64,000 bases of DNA from Aspidiotus rigidus (Eukaryota; Arthropoda; Insecta; Hemiptera; Diaspididae), in assembly GCA_035079385.1 (NCBI GenBank), contig JAVHKY010000048.1:1-64000 (forward strand), in the 5' to 3' direction. The notes beneath the pieces were generated by a model. It was not told where the DNA came from, searched no databases, and was given only the letters and a program-made list of their open reading frames with translations. Numbering within the stretch: the first letter of the stretch is position 1; each line of letters begins with the position of its first letter. Position numbers and translations under genes: made by a program. Of the stretch, positions 11,781 to 23,421 are shown piece after piece.

Positions 11781-11865
11781 GATTCCTACGACCCATTACA
11801 ACAGTTGAATACAATCGAAACGCAAAATGCAATGATAACACGCCAAGAGCCAAAGACTCGAGACT

Positions 11866-11957
11866 GTACAGCATACGGCTCACTCGACCATGACGTCAGC
11901 GTCTTAACTGAGCCGAAGACGAAGAAGAAGAAACAAGCTATGTCGCGGGCGACATAG
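11866..11957 (-). repeat. Hairpin-ended repeat terminus with CTTGTTT
   Basis: A 20-base palindrome (CTATGTCGC, GG centre, GCGACATAG) lies at 11938-11957, with CTTGTTT on the minus strand at 11931-11937. The arms differ in sequence from the hairpin at 7714-7731 but pairing is kept, and 'agggtcggc' flanks both. The adjoining block 11866-11930 is repeated at 13936-13998, where the copia element landed. Confidence 0.5.
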
Positions 11958-12239
11958 TATCAGGGTCGGCCTGAATCGGATTATAATATTAATTTTTCTT
12001 TATTTCAGTCAAGAGAGACTCGTCAAAAATCCAATAAATTTTTCTGATCGTCGTTTGTTTCACTAAAAAGCGCAAAATTGAAATACTTCTGCTATATAGT
12101 TTATACTTTTTGCTTTTCCAACATTTGCTTTGCTTTTCACTTCCAAAAAATGTCACCGCTTTTTGCTTTAAACTTTTCGCTTTTCAGTTAATTTCCATCT
12201 CAGATATCTTAATAACTTCTTATCCTCGAAAAATCTAGT

Positions 12240-12430
12240 TGTTAATATTTTGAAGTTCCACAATTTGAAAATATTTCAAAGTCCAACAGTTGAAAATATT
12301 TCCAAGTCCAAGAATTAAAAATGAAAAACTCAAGTCCGAGAAGTATGAAAATATTTCAAAGTCCAACAATTGGAGAATAATTCCAAGTCCAACAGTTTAA
12401 AATATTTTCAAGTCCAAGAAGTACAAAAAG
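12240..12430. repeat. Degenerate minisatellite of about 30-bp units
   Basis: About six imperfect units built on 'caagtccaacagtt' plus 'gaaaatatttc'. No coding potential. Confidence 0.6.
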
Positions 12431-12620
12431 TCCCTCGCCATCATTCTTACTCGCCTCTTACTCCGAGTATGGCAGTAAACCGACGGGTTACCCCATCTTG
12501 GTTACATATACTTGCGGATGAAACGACAGAATGAGACAATCAAAACGCAATAACGCATAAAAATAACCACACCTTACTGCATCGTGGACAGGCCGTGACG
12601 CGAGCGTCTGAACTTACCCC

Positions 12621-12646
12621 AAGAAAGAAAGAAAGAAAGAAAGAAA
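12621..12646. repeat. (AAAG)n microsatellite
   Basis: Simple tetranucleotide run of about six units. Confidence 0.9.
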
Positions 12647-12671
12647 CAGAAACAAACGCCCAACAACTAGG

Positions 12672-13258
12672 CATTCCATCAAAACAAAATTTTTGGATTC
12701 CAATATATATTCGTATACATTGCAAAATATTGATTTAAGATGATATTTGGCTTCTAACACCAGGCGTAAGAACCGGCACTAGACACTAAATGTACCTTGC
12801 AAGTTGAAATAATAAAATTTCGATAATTATTCATCCAAACTGTTCATCATACCTCATATACTTTCCACTCAGGTACTCACGTTCTATCGAATAGAACTAC
12901 AAACTCAGATTGGAGACTAGAATCATTGTAATTAGATACCGATTTTATGATCAGGATACTCAACAATCATTCACTTTAGATTTTGGTCTAAGTACGTCCG
13001 CTGCACCATTCACATTGTTTGGACCAATTTCAGGGAATTCACATTTGATTACTCTATCTATATTCTTTTCCATCGCAATTAAGACGTTTGGTTCCATTCG
13101 TAGTCAATCTTTTCAATTTGCGAACGTTGGATAATAAAGACAAGACGCTACTATTTTTATTGTTTCATTCCTTCTCGTCATCGTAACGAATTAATCAGCA
13201 GCGGCTAATTAATCAATAATAATCATAAATAAACTAACTGTTCCCAGATGAGAGCCTA
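12672..13258 (+). repeat. Long direct repeat U, copy 2
   Basis: Second and longest copy of the unit seen at 11232-11780. It adds a tail ('aactaactgttcccagatga') that is shared with copy 3. Downstream, at 13276-13365, is a weak foldback around 'ctcctaatattatt'. Confidence 0.65.
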
Positions 13259-13611
13259 ACATTAATTCAGAACTCCTAATATTATTTACAACTCTCGTTA
13301 TCAACGCACAAAAAAGCTTGAAAGTTTCAATTGTTAATAACGACAGTTCCGAATAATATTACGAGTTCTGATTCAATGTAAATCTGTATCAAACTATCAC
13401 CTAACACTTCGAAAGAATTCAGAACAATTGGTTCATTTTGCGGATCATAATTAGTCGCCTCGGAATCAACCTACATTCTTGTATATTTACGCGTGTTTCT
13501 TCTGCGTGAAGCATACCCTTAATGCTTAACCAATGATAGGTTCATGAAAAACGTTTGTGCTCGTTTCAACATTATAAATACAGATTCGAGTCTTCAATGA
13601 ATAATTACAAG

Positions 13612-13832
13612 AATTCACATTTGATTACTCTATATATTCTTTTCCATCGCAATTAGGATGTTTGGTTCCATTGGTAGTCGATCTTTTCAATTGGAGAACG
13701 TTCGATAATAAAGACAAGACGCTACTATTTTTATTGTTTCATTCCTTCTCGTCATCACAACGAATTACTCAGCAGCGGCTAGCGAATTAATCAATAATAA
13801 TCATAAATAAACTAACTGTTCCCAGATGAGAA
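13612..13832 (+). repeat. Long direct repeat U, partial copy 3
   Basis: Matches the last 220 bases of copy 2 with few changes, including 'gacaagacgctactattt' and 'tgttcccagatgaga'. Confidence 0.65.
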
Positions 13833-14001
13833 CGAAAATAAATTTATAATTTGAATCAAATTTATTAATACGCTGATGAATGCAAACACGCAATCCAAGA
13901 TAGGAGAAACAACACAAAAACACGTTAGGCTAGGTGTACACAGCATACGGCTCACTCGACCATGACGTCAGCGTCTTAACTGAGCCTAAGACGAAGAAGA
14001 A

Positions 14002-14206
14002 TGTTGATTTTTCAAATTATTAAGATCCTATTCTCAAGACGTTTATATTAGAATCAAAATTACAACTACCGACCATTACAACATTGTTGGACTTAAAAAC
14101 ATTTAGAACGAGAACGGAACGAGCATGCACAAACGAACGAGAGAAGAAAAAAAACGAATTATTACGATCTGCAGGTTTGTCACATCAACGACTCAAAAAA
14201 CCAACA
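14002..14206 (-). repeat. Copia 3' LTR
   Basis: 205 bp, identical to 18477-18681 except two transitions. In element orientation it begins TGTTGG and ends ATCAACA. Confidence 0.95.
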
Positions 14207-14217
14207 CTTCCCCTCAA
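14207..14217 (-). other. Copia polypurine tract
   Basis: In element orientation ttgaggggaag abuts the 3' LTR, the expected place for the plus-strand primer. Confidence 0.8.
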
Positions 14218-14338
14218 ACCTGCAGTTATTAAGATAAAAAAAAAACTAGATTTAAACAAATTACATTGATTTCACAAGCAGAGAATCGAACAAAAACAAA
14301 CAATTAAATTCATAATTACAAAAAGTATCATTGTACAA

Positions 14339-15232
14339 TTACATCAGATTCAATTTCCTAACAAATTCATTGAACTTGATTCTCGGCAAGGCCTTTGTAA
14401 ACACATCAGCCACTTGTTCTCCAGATTCAACAAAATTGACAGCAACTTCTCCATTGTTGACTAGATCTTTGGTATAATGGAATTTCACGTCAATATGCTT
14501 AGAACGTTTGCGGTTTCCTTCGGCGAAACGAATACAATTTAGGTTATCTTCATAAAACATTAAAGGTTTAGGACATTCAACGAATAAATCATTCAACAAT
14601 CCGCGAATATTCAGCGATTCGATAACACATTCTGTTAAGGCGACAATTTCACTGTCTGTTGTCGAAGTGGTTACTAAGGATTGTTTTCGGCTTTTCCAAA
14701 CGATTAAATTTCCATAATTGAAGATACAGTAACCGGTGATAGATTTACGAGTAACAGGGCAGTTAGCCCAATCAGCATCAGCGTATGCTTTAAATATCTC
14801 TGACGATTTCTCAAACGTCAGTTTAAGTTCCGCTGTTTGATTTAGATACTTCAACACACGTAGCAAATGGTTGTAATGAACACGTCTGGCGTTATTTTGG
14901 AATTGGGAAAAATACGAGACTGCATAACAAATATCTGGTCGAGATCCCGTCATTATATACATTAAACATCCAAGCAATCTTTTGTACGAGTTATTGTTCA
15001 ATTCGGTTTCTCCAACTATATCGAATAAATTCAGCTTTTCTTCCATCGGAGTCAGAGCTTTATCTACCACATTAAAACGTTTACAGACTCGCTTAATTAA
15101 TTCACTTTGATCAAGGGTCACTTTGGTACGATCATGGTTAAACTTAAAGTTGATGCCAAGAAAAGAGTTCAAAATTCCCAAATCTCTACCTTCGAACTCT
15201 TCAAGTACTTTCGTTTTCAGATAATCATTCAA
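14339..15232 (-). pseudogene. pol: Copia Pol C-terminal part: RT thumb and RNase H
   Basis: This directly continues the pol frame after the single TGA; the first codon is TTG, not ATG, so it is not a separate gene. It carries DLGILNSFLGI, the LLGCLMYIMTGSRPDI segment typical of copia RT ends, and an RNase H domain with YADADWA, RKSITGYC, WKSRKQ, STTDSE and a C-terminal HIDVKFHY block. The catalytic acidic residues are present. Apart from the missing read-through it looks functional. Confidence 0.92.
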
Positions 15233-17574
15233 TCATTCATCACTAGTTATGATCAATATATCATCTACGTAGATGCCAATATAGGCTCGGTAACGGTCAG
15301 CCACTTTAACATACAGACTCTCGTCGTGCTGACTTCTACTAAATCCAAGTTTCATCATAAACTCATTAAATTTCTTGTACCAAGCTAACGGTGATTCGTT
15401 CAACCCGTAAAGCGCTTTATTTAACTTTAGAACTTGGTTTCCATTACTCGACCTTAAACCTTCGGGTATTTCTAGAAAAACATCAGTCTCCAATTTGCCG
15501 TTCAAAAAGGCGTTTTTAATATCAATTTGCGAAACGAACATGTTCAGGTTCAACATTACTGAAACTAACAATCTAACGGTACTCATGGCTATCACTGGAG
15601 AATAAATCTCGCTAAATTCAAAATTCTTATTACTTTCGCATCCTCTAGCAACTAATCTTGCTTTATAGAGTCGCGTATTATTGCTATCTTGCTTAATTTT
15701 GAACACCCAGCGAGCGCTTATAGTTTTAATCTCTCGCGGTCTAGGAACTAATGTCCAAGTTTCAGCTTTTTCGATTTGGGAGAGTTCAGTTTCCATTGCA
15801 CGCTTCCATTCGCTCCAAAACGGAGTATTCTTAGCTTCGTTCAAATTTTGGGGACAATTATCAATTATTGAATAAACAGTTTCGGAGAACTCTAAATCAT
15901 CATCAATTATTATGTTCTCGATAGAATCTAAATTAACTTTAAAATCAGTTTTCGCGATACTCGGGACGTTATCATCATTATTTTTATTCACATTCATTTT
16001 AGGTTGATCATTTGTGTTCGACTCATTCAGCATGGATTTCTCTTCAAAACGGACATGAGGACTAACGTGAATTTCACTTGTTTCAACATTCAAGATACGA
16101 TATCCCTCACGATTACATCCAACAAATTTTAATGGTTGTCCTCTAGGGTTACATTTATGTGTGGGATGTTTTTCAAGGATTAATAAGCTAACATCACAAC
16201 CAAAAACATGGAATTTACTAAAATCAACTCGCTTTCCGTACCACATTTTAGCCGGCAATTTATCTTTATAATTCAGGGTACAATTAATACAAAAAACAGC
16301 GTATAAAATAGCTTCAGACCAATATTTTAGCGGTAGCTTACTATGCTGCAGAATGGTTCTTCCTTTATCAAGAATGCTGCGATTAAATCTCTCGGCCTTT
16401 CCGCCCATCTGTGAACAGCCTGCAACTGTGTTCCCCATTACGATTCCTTTTTCTTTACAGAATTTATCAAAGGCATTATTAACGTACTCAGATCCATTAT
16501 CGCACCTTATTTCGCATATACCTCTATTAAATTGATTAGTGACCATAGCCTCATAAATCTTAAATTTTGATAAGACTTCATCTTTACTTTTCAAGAGGTA
16601 GATGGTGACGAACGAGGTAAATTCGTCAATTAACGTCAACATATATCTTTTATCATTGTAGGATCTAGTACCTACTTTACCAGATATATCATCCAAATCG
16701 GTGTGTATCAACTGAAGCAGCTCCATTACTTCCGATTCTTTAGATCTATGCGGCTCTTTTGTTTGTTTACCGATGACGCAAGGAAAACAGAATGTGTCAG
16801 TGTCCACCTGAGTTATTCCATCAATCAGACCGCTATTAACCATTTTTCTAAGTGTAAAATAGTTTGGATGAGCAAGACGATAATGCCACAATTTAGCCAA
16901 TTCATTACTGTTTTTATCCGCCGCTATTTTACTGTGAATAGTATTGACTTGTTGCTCACCAACTTGAGTTACTTTTATACAAACCAGGCCATTTGACTTT
17001 GGCTTTCCATCGGCGAGTACTTGTCCATCTTTCCGAACTAACTTTACATTGAGGTTGAAATCGTAGACTGGTTTTGTACCATGCGTAGCTAGGATTCGCT
17101 GCGATAATAGGTTACCTGGGAAATCTTCTGAGAAATGCACATTATTAATAGTACAATCAATATTATGATTAGTGCGGCACTTTATTGTGCCTATTTTTGT
17201 TACAGTTACACTAGATTTCTTATTGGCTACGCCCATAATTATTGGTTTCTTTAAAATAACAAACTCCGAGAATAAACTATCATCGTTTGTACAGTGCTGT
17301 GTGGCACCACCATCAAGGATAAAACTAATTAAGTTAGTATCACACTTAGATTGTTCATTATCTGCGTAATACACTGTCCACGAGCACTCGGCACTATTAT
17401 CACTTGTTTTATCAGCTGTTAAAAGGCTTCGATTCAGCTTACTTTTACAAGATTCCTTTGTATGACCAAATGATTCACATTTTTCACAGATTATATCACG
17501 ATTTAAATTTTTAGGTTTGCGACAATCCCTATGAAAATGTCCAGGTAAATTACAATTAAAACATCTTTCATAGA
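15233..17574 (-). pseudogene. pol: Copia Pol: zinc knuckles, protease, integrase and RT up to the active site
   Basis: Open from the zinc knuckles (17572) to a TGA at 15233-15235. In order: two CCHC knuckles; protease with LDGGATQH, where D-S-G is expected and D-G-G is found; GAG-pre-integrase zinc region (LWHYRLAHP ... CFPC); integrase core with IHTDL, CDNGSEY and the Glu in KAERFNRSI, so the D,D,E set is complete; then copia RT with KARLVARGC, QIDIKNAFLNG, LNKALYGLNESPLAWY and YVDDILII. The stop falls eight residues after YVDD. Upstream linkage to Gag is lost by the frameshift. Integrase inserts the cDNA; RT synthesises it. Confidence 0.93.
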
Positions 17575-18345
17575 ACGAAAATTCGAGGACGATTTACGGA
17601 ACCCTCTACCATTATTACGCGGTTGACCATTTCTGTTCGAATAGTTTCTTCCATTATTTCTGAATTTCCTGTCGTTGGTTCGTTGAACATTACTTCCATT
17701 TGTATTCTTGTTTGACGATTGACCAACAAACATCGCGGCAGCGTCCGATGAGGATGGTGCTGGATTACCTTTCGTGGCATTTATTTCTTTTCCAAATTCT
17801 ACAAGCCGGTTGGTAACTTCTTCCCACGTCATGAACTGCAAACGGTCGCGCAAATTAACTTTCAGTGACACAAATTCGACTGGTAATGATTTGAGAAGTT
17901 GGCGAATATGATCTGTCATCTCCAAGTCGTCTCCCAGACTCTTCATTATTGACACCTTTTCCCGAAATTTCATGAGGTAGTTCATCAAGTCTTCTCCCAT
18001 GTTAAACGTCATGGAGAATAATTCTGATTGCAAGTTTGCCAGTTTTTCACCAGAGCTTTCAGAGAATTGTCCAACAATGGTGTCCCACATTTCCTTAGCG
18101 TGGTTCTTTGACTCAATAAGGTGAAGGTAATTATCGGATACTTTACTCACAATGAAGTCCATCGCTTCAAGATCAGACTGGATCCATTCATCCGTTAGAT
18201 TTCGTTTTGAAGGAACTGGTTTCTCAATTAGGTCAATCCAGCCCTTTTTTCTCAGATACGATCGCATTCGCATCTTCCAGTGATTGATGCTTTTGCCGTT
18301 GAATGGAGCAATGGCAATGCTGGAGACCATTATTTTGTCCTCCAT
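17575..18345 (-). pseudogene. gag: Copia Gag
   Basis: The true ATG is at 18345 (MEDKIMV); an upstream in-frame TTG is not a start. The protein shows the copia Gag layout: FNGKSINHWKMRMRSYL near the N-terminus, a DUF4219/UBN2-like region with AKEMWDTIVGQF and the helical LMKFREKVSIMKSLGDDL and LLKSLPVEF segments, then a basic Asn/Gly/Arg-rich tail. The Gag frame should run into two CCHC zinc knuckles. Instead the reading frame slips near 17575 and the knuckles (C-x2-C-x4-H-x4-C, twice, about 17460-17572) lie in the pol frame. Gag builds the particle; this copy would lack its RNA-binding knuckles. Confidence 0.88.
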
Positions 18346-18462
18346 AATGGCGGGCAATGACTAGCAAAATTTCACACGTTAGATTTACGGTGCAGATTCG
18401 TCTGCGTTAATGTTCAAAAAAAGCATTGATTAAAACAAAATTAAATACAGTGTTTGGGTTTA

Positions 18463-18476
18463 CTGGGCCCATAACC
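18463..18476 (-). other. Copia primer-binding site (initiator tRNA-Met half)
   Basis: Directly after the 5' LTR the element reads ggttatgggcccag, complementary to the anticodon stem-loop region of initiator tRNA-Met. Drosophila copia is known to prime from a fragment of that tRNA cleaved in the anticodon arm. The match here supports the same half-tRNA priming. Confidence 0.85.
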
Positions 18477-18681
18477 TGTTGATTTTTCAAATTATTAAGA
18501 TCCTATTCTCAAGACGTTTATATTAGAATCAAAATTACAACTACCGACCATTACAACATTGTTGGACTTAAAAACATTTAGAACGAGAACGGAACGAGCA
18601 TGCACGAACGAACGAGAGAAGAAAAAAAACGAATTATTACGATCTGCAGGTTTGTCACATCAACAACTCAAAAAACCAACA
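18477..18681 (-). repeat. Copia 5' LTR
   Basis: 205 bp partner of 14002-14206. In element orientation it should carry the promoter and transcription start; no sharp TATA assignment is attempted. Confidence 0.95.
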
Positions 18682-18702
18682 AAGAAGAAGAAAAATAAAA
18701 AA

Positions 18703-18841
18703 GTGATTACAATATGGTCGGCTTCCGCGACGCGAGCCGACCCTAAAAAGTGATTACAATATGGTCGGCTCCCGCGACGCGAACCGACCCTAAAAAGTGA
18801 TTACAATACGGTCGGCTAGCGCCTGCGCCGACCCTAAAAAG
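18703..18841. repeat. 47-bp tandem repeat, three units, each with a hairpin
   Basis: Units start at 18703, 18750 and 18797. Each begins gtgattacaata and holds a hairpin made of GGTCGGC and GCCGACC, with a loop that varies between units ('tccgcgacgcg' in the first, 'tagcgcctgc' in the third). The 'gccgaccct' piece also lies beside the hairpins at 7714 and 11938. Confidence 0.85.
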
Positions 18842-19056
18842 TAAGCAAAGACTTGAAGGAACTTCAGCATGCAGCAATTTGCGATATTTTGCGATTTATC
18901 GATACTGTGACGTAACGGGAAATCAGTCCATTATGCGCATGCACGTCTTTCCTCCCTAAATAGCAAAACGCGACTTCACGCCTCACAATGAAGCACGCGA
19001 GAACGCGTCTTTATTCACATGTGAATCTATCTATTCTATTCTATATTATTCTATAT

Positions 19057-19723
19057 TCTATATTATTAAAACGATGTATCAGTTCCGTCTTCTATTATCA
19101 CCGCGTTATCACCTTCTTATCATCCGTTTTAGGACTACGGTGTATGGGACTTCGCGGGACGCGACCTACATTATGTTGTAATGGACTCCTCTTCGATTTA
19201 GTAGATCGATTCTTTTCTTTCTCTTCGTTGCCCGCAGTATTTTTTTTGCCATGACGTTAAATTATTAATGAAATGTGCGCTTTGATTTCGACTACCTTTG
19301 TTTGTATTTTGTCTATTCTATGTAGGCAATTCTATTTTCATATAATATACTAGGCAATTCTATTTTACTAATAAATAGAAAATTCATCTATATTATTAAA
19401 ACGATGTATCAGTTCCGGCTTCTATTATCACCGCGTTATCACCTTCTTATCATCCGTTTTAGGACTACGCTGTATGGGACTTCGCGGGACGCGACCTACA
19501 TTATGTTGTAATCATAGACTCCTCTTCGATTTAGTAGATCGATTCTTTTCTTTCTCTTTGTTGCCCGCAATATTTTTTTTGCCATGACGTTAAATTATTA
19601 ATGAAATCTGCGCTTTGATTTCGACTACCTTTGTTTGTATTTCGTCTATTCTATGTAGGCAATTCTATTTTCATATAATATACTAGGCAATTCTATTTTA
19701 CTAATAATAGAAAATTCATAATT
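19057..19723 (+). repeat. Tandem duplication, two units of about 330 bp
   Basis: 19057-19386 and 19387-19723 are almost identical; shared landmarks are 'acgatgtatcagttccg', 'gggacttcgcgggacgcga' and 'ttattaatgaaat'. Differences are single bases, one 3-base insertion and one deletion. Non-coding; the small foldback TCGCG-GGA-CGCGA occurs in both. Confidence 0.85.
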
Positions 19724-21644
19724 AATTCATAATAAATTTTTCTAATACTGTAGAAGATTTATCTTCGCAATCGTATTTCATTCATCCGGATATTCATTAT
19801 TATCGAGTAAGTAGAACTACATACCTATCTTGTAGATTTGACTGCAGTGGAAGACACCTATTTCTCCAGATTTCAAAAATGTGACATAGGTCAAGAGTGC
19901 ATGGGGCCGTTGATATTATATTCTTTTGATGTACAAAATTTCTTCAATTTCAACTCATTTGGTGGTTCAATGTTTTCTAAGATCCTCTTCTGTCATCATA
20001 CTTAGCATGACTCCCAATATTTGAAATGTTTTCAAATCTGACTCCTTTAAAAGTACAAATTTTTACTATCCCCTGTTTGTCATATACAGCTCAAAAGTCT
20101 TACTTTTTCCAATTTTTTCGAGTCCCTCCTGCTTTAGTTGGTTCAATTTTAGAAATTTTATCAAATGCAATCTATTTTTTGGGACTCAGATTTTGAATTC
20201 AATTCTCAATATTGAAAACAATCCATTCCATAGAAGAGGATCTCTGAATTCCTTGTTTGACTTTGTAAACGCCATTGTTTTTCATTATAACTTTCAATTC
20301 CATAGAATCAATACGTTTTTTAATTTTACGGTCATCCATCATAGAGAAATATACTCAAAGAGAGTGACGAAACAATACAAGAACCGCACAATATTATAAA
20401 CAGACCGAGCGCTTTCGACTAAACAGTCATTCTCACGGTATAGAAAGCGACTGAGTATATTTCTCTTTCAATTCCATCTTTTTTGGTTGAATAATAGAAT
20501 CTGTTCAAAAGCTTCACTACAACATTCATTTAGTCAATGTGATCTCTGCAGAATCGCTCCTTCCATTTTTCCTGAATACATGTCTCTTACATTAGGTTTA
20601 AGCCTATACTTCCCTACCCCATCTCTAAAAAACACACCCACATAATTCTCCATACTACATCACTCATCTAATCGTCAAAAACTTTTATTCTGATTTTGGT
20701 TGACATGAGTTATCCTATACCGATCAAACTGCTCGCACGCCTAAAAACTTCACCCTCTCACTTAACATTACTGACTCCATCTTGTAACTACTTACAACCT
20801 TAAAAACCGTTATTATTTCTTAATCGTAGCTCCTTAGTATCACTCACATGAAAAAAGCAACCATAGAACAAATTTGGAATCATTTAACGTAAGCCCATCC
20901 CTGATCTTCCTAAAACAGAAATTTCGACCATGAAGAGATTGGCTCCGCTCACTTAGGACTGGTCATACCCAAATCATCAATTCTCATTTCCTCCTAGTCT
21001 CCATGCTCCGCTGTCATGTATAAATATGTTATTAGGAAGATAATTAATCTGACAATGTATCACCTCTTTTCATCATGTCCTGCTCTCCAAAATTGACATA
21101 CTTAGGTTACTTCTCACAATGTGACATAAGTAATAACCTCTACCCTATGTAATTACTCAAAAACAGGACATGAGTAATAACCTCCACCCTATGTAATTAC
21201 TCACAAACAGTTTCCAACTCTTTCAACTACCGGCATTACTCAATTCCAACTTGTACATATCCGATCTTTTTTTCCCAATTAAAAATTTAAGCCCCTGGCT
21301 ACACTTGGCTCAACTCTTCCCAATTCTCTTCCGTATTTTCGTTCTTGGTTTCCCACTCCATATCAGTTGTTTTTATATTTAACGTTCGCGGGCAGCCTAT
21401 ATACACTATTTTGGTCTGAATATAGAGGAATTAAATTATAGAATCAGGCGATTATCTGATCCGCAGGAATATGCTGATCATACTGAAATACCTACCGGTA
21501 TGTGTTTTGTCGATAAGTCATTATAGAGGTGTGGGTTTACCAAGAAACTTCATGTGGAATTATAAAACGAGTTTTTCGTGAAAATGAAGGTAATGAAGAG
21601 ATAGTGAAATTGCTCTACCGGTATATAAATGGTAATCATTATAA
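19724..21644. other. Non-coding stretch with PLE-tail hairpin and short duplication
   Basis: I see no gene. 20344-20466 is a foldback described separately. A block of about 45 bp is repeated in tandem at 21121-21212 ('gtaataacctc', 'accctatgtaattactca'). The Helitron downstream must begin somewhere in this stretch, perhaps near 21395, but I could not fix its 5' end. Confidence 0.4.
20344..20466 (-). ncRNA. Foldback with PLE-tail RNA motif
   Basis: Inverted repeats GAGAAATATACTCA (20344-20357) and its complement (20453-20466) enclose a minus-strand motif at 20405-20435: GTGAGAAT, stem GACT/AGTC with loop gttt, then GAAAGCGCTCG. The same layout with other stem sequences lies at 28850, 30311, 35034, 55050 and 56866, next to PLE coding sequence in three cases. 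It resembles a hammerhead core but the CUGANGA box is not canonical. Confidence 0.5.
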
Positions 21645-22239
21645 ATGCCGTTATTTGAAAATGATGAACATGAATTGAATTGTAATAGTTCTTTAGAGTC
21701 ACCAACGGATCAGATGAATATCGATATTAGTCGTTCATCATTAGTGCATTTAGATCACTCTTACGTTACCAGTGATCAGTTTGGGTCTTGTTCAGAGTTG
21801 TTACAACATTTGGTACCGTTAAATGTATATTTTCCCAATGTTTCAAAGGAGTCTTCGGTACCTTGATCAGAACCACCGAATGATCATATGGATATCGATG
21901 AGATCGTTAGTTCGTTATTAGTACCTAACTTTAGATCATCCTAATGTTATGAGTGATCGTTTTGGATCAACTGCAGAACTGTCTTCAAATTTGGTCCATA
22001 CAGATCTGTGTAACGTCACAAACGATTCTCTAACATTGGAACAGGGTGATGGAGGAAATACTGTACCTCATTATGTAGGTCCCATGAATAATGAATGTAC
22101 TTATTGTTATGCTTTGTATTTCAACAGTGAAAGAACTGGTCAACAAAAAATATTTACCAAATGTTGTATGGGGGGAAAATATGTATTCGATTTCAATTTC
22201 AATGTACCTAAGTTGATAAAAGAGTTATTAGGTATGTAA
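21645..22239 (+). pseudogene. Helitron protein, N-terminal region
   Basis: Two pieces with stops between them. The first (21645-21866) and the start of the second (from 21949) contain two versions of the same motif: SSLVHLDHS...SDQFGSCSELLQHLV and a diverged ...SDRFGSTAELSSNLV. This is an internal tandem duplication of roughly 200 bp. The second piece then has the region usual in animal Helitron proteins: PMNNECTYCYALYF, ending in CCMGGKYVFDF. Coding similarity continues past 22239 in another frame (RQYNSSLAFASFGA). Confidence 0.65.
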
Positions 22240-22384
22240 TGACCATCGTTGTAGCAATAATTTCGTTGAAAATATCCGACAGTATAATTCAAGTTTGGCA
22301 TTTGCATCATTTGGTGCGAGTGTAGCAGCTGGTAATGTTCCTGGTGGTGCTTATTGCTTTAAAGTTTAAGGGGTTATTCATCAT

Positions 22385-22939
22385 TTGAGCAGTAATTTGC
22401 GGGAAGAGGAACAAACTCGAGGGAAATATTCGCAATTGTATTTTATTGATTCAGAATTAGCTAATGAATGTAGGAAAACAAGATATTCTCGATGTTTGCC
22501 GGAATTATTTACTGAATTAGATACATTATTAAGAGAAGAAAATATTTATGCTACAACACTTCTGAATCTCCGTGAAGTTGAAGAACGTGAAATGAGACAA
22601 TGTTATTATAATAATGCTGCCATTTCTATCGATTACAGTGTGTGGTTATTAAAAAAACCTGCCGGTAATAGTATTGATAGGAAGCGTTACAGTTTACCAA
22701 CTTGTAATGAAATAGCTGCTGTATTTTCATCCAGTGATGGACGTCCTTCTCATTTAAGGGATATAGAGATTCATAGCAAGAGTGGAAAATTGATACAGTT
22801 ATCAGCATGTTCTCAGCACACCAATCCTATGGTTTATCCCATTTTATATCCATATGGGGGTGGAGGCTGGCATCCAGGATTTAAAGCACGTAGTGGTGAG
22901 ACGGTATCGTTGAGTCATTATATTATGCTTTTCTGTTGA
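22385..22939 (+). pseudogene. Helitron protein, region before Rep
   Basis: The open frame contains KYSQLYFIDSELANE, then LPTCNEIAAVF, LRDIEIHSKSGKLIQLSAC and HTNPMVYPILYPYGGGGWHP. This is the conserved stretch that precedes the Helitron_like_N domain in animal Helitrons. A frame change at about 22936 joins it to the next piece. No catalytic residues are in this part. Confidence 0.8.
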
Positions 22940-23421
22940 GTGTTCGTCCGACGTTCGCAACATTCATTCATGCTAGGAAATTGAGTCAACAATTTATCGT
23001 TGACGCCTACTGTCAAATTGAATCTCTACGTTTACAATATATTCGAACTCATCAAAAAGATCTGAGGGTTGAGCAATATCGTGGTTTATACGATTATATT
23101 AAAGGTAGATCTCAAGGACAAAACTACCAAATTGGGAAAACAATAATATTGCCTTCTACCTTTGAAGGCAGTCCCAGAAACATGGCTCAAAATTATCAAG
23201 ATGCCATGACTTTGGTATCGAGATTTGGAAAACCTGATTTATTTATTACATATACGTGCAATGGGAAATGGCGTGAAATATCTGAGAATTTAGATTGGTG
23301 TAAAAATCCAATTGAGTGCGCTGAGTTGGTCAGCAGAGTATTTAATGCAAAACTATCCTCGTTAATGAAAGAATAACCGATGGAGTCCTTGGTATTGTTA
23401 TTCATTCCATGCAAGTATTCG
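22936..23421 (+). pseudogene. Helitron_like_N domain, truncated before the HUH motif
   Basis: The open frame to 23376 shows QQFIVDAYCQIESLRLQYI, LRVEQYRGLYDYI, ILPSTFEGSPRNMAQNYQDA and FGKPDLFITYTCNGKW, all hallmarks of the Helitron_like_N/Rep N-terminus. After a one-base slip the similarity goes on briefly (GVLGIVIHSM), then breaks off. The HUH nuclease motif and the whole helicase are missing, so this copy cannot mobilise itself. The first codon at 22936 is TTG. Confidence 0.85.

Larger units (their letters stand above)
14002..18681 (-). mobile_element. Nearly intact copia-type LTR retrotransposon
   Basis: Two 205-bp LTRs (14002-14206 and 18477-18681) with TG...CA ends flank gag and pol read on the minus strand. 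They differ at only two positions. The pentamer aagaa is duplicated exactly at 13997-14001 and 18682-18686. A primer-binding site and a polypurine tract are in place. Only two lesions are visible: a frameshift near 17575 and one TGA at 15233-15235. It inserted into a copy of the repeat seen at 11866-11930. Confidence 0.95.

Noticed and set aside
14339..15232. Separate gene downstream of copia pol
   Set aside because: It begins with TTG immediately after an in-frame TGA and completes the RT and RNase H domains of the same Pol.
17575..17590. Programmed ribosomal frameshift between copia gag and pol
   Set aside because: No clear slippery heptamer in the Gag frame, and copia elements usually keep gag and pol in one frame; an indel is simpler.
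18703..18841. Regular 47-bp repeats as a CRISPR array
   Set aside because: The repeats are head-to-tail without unique spacers, in animal DNA full of transposons.
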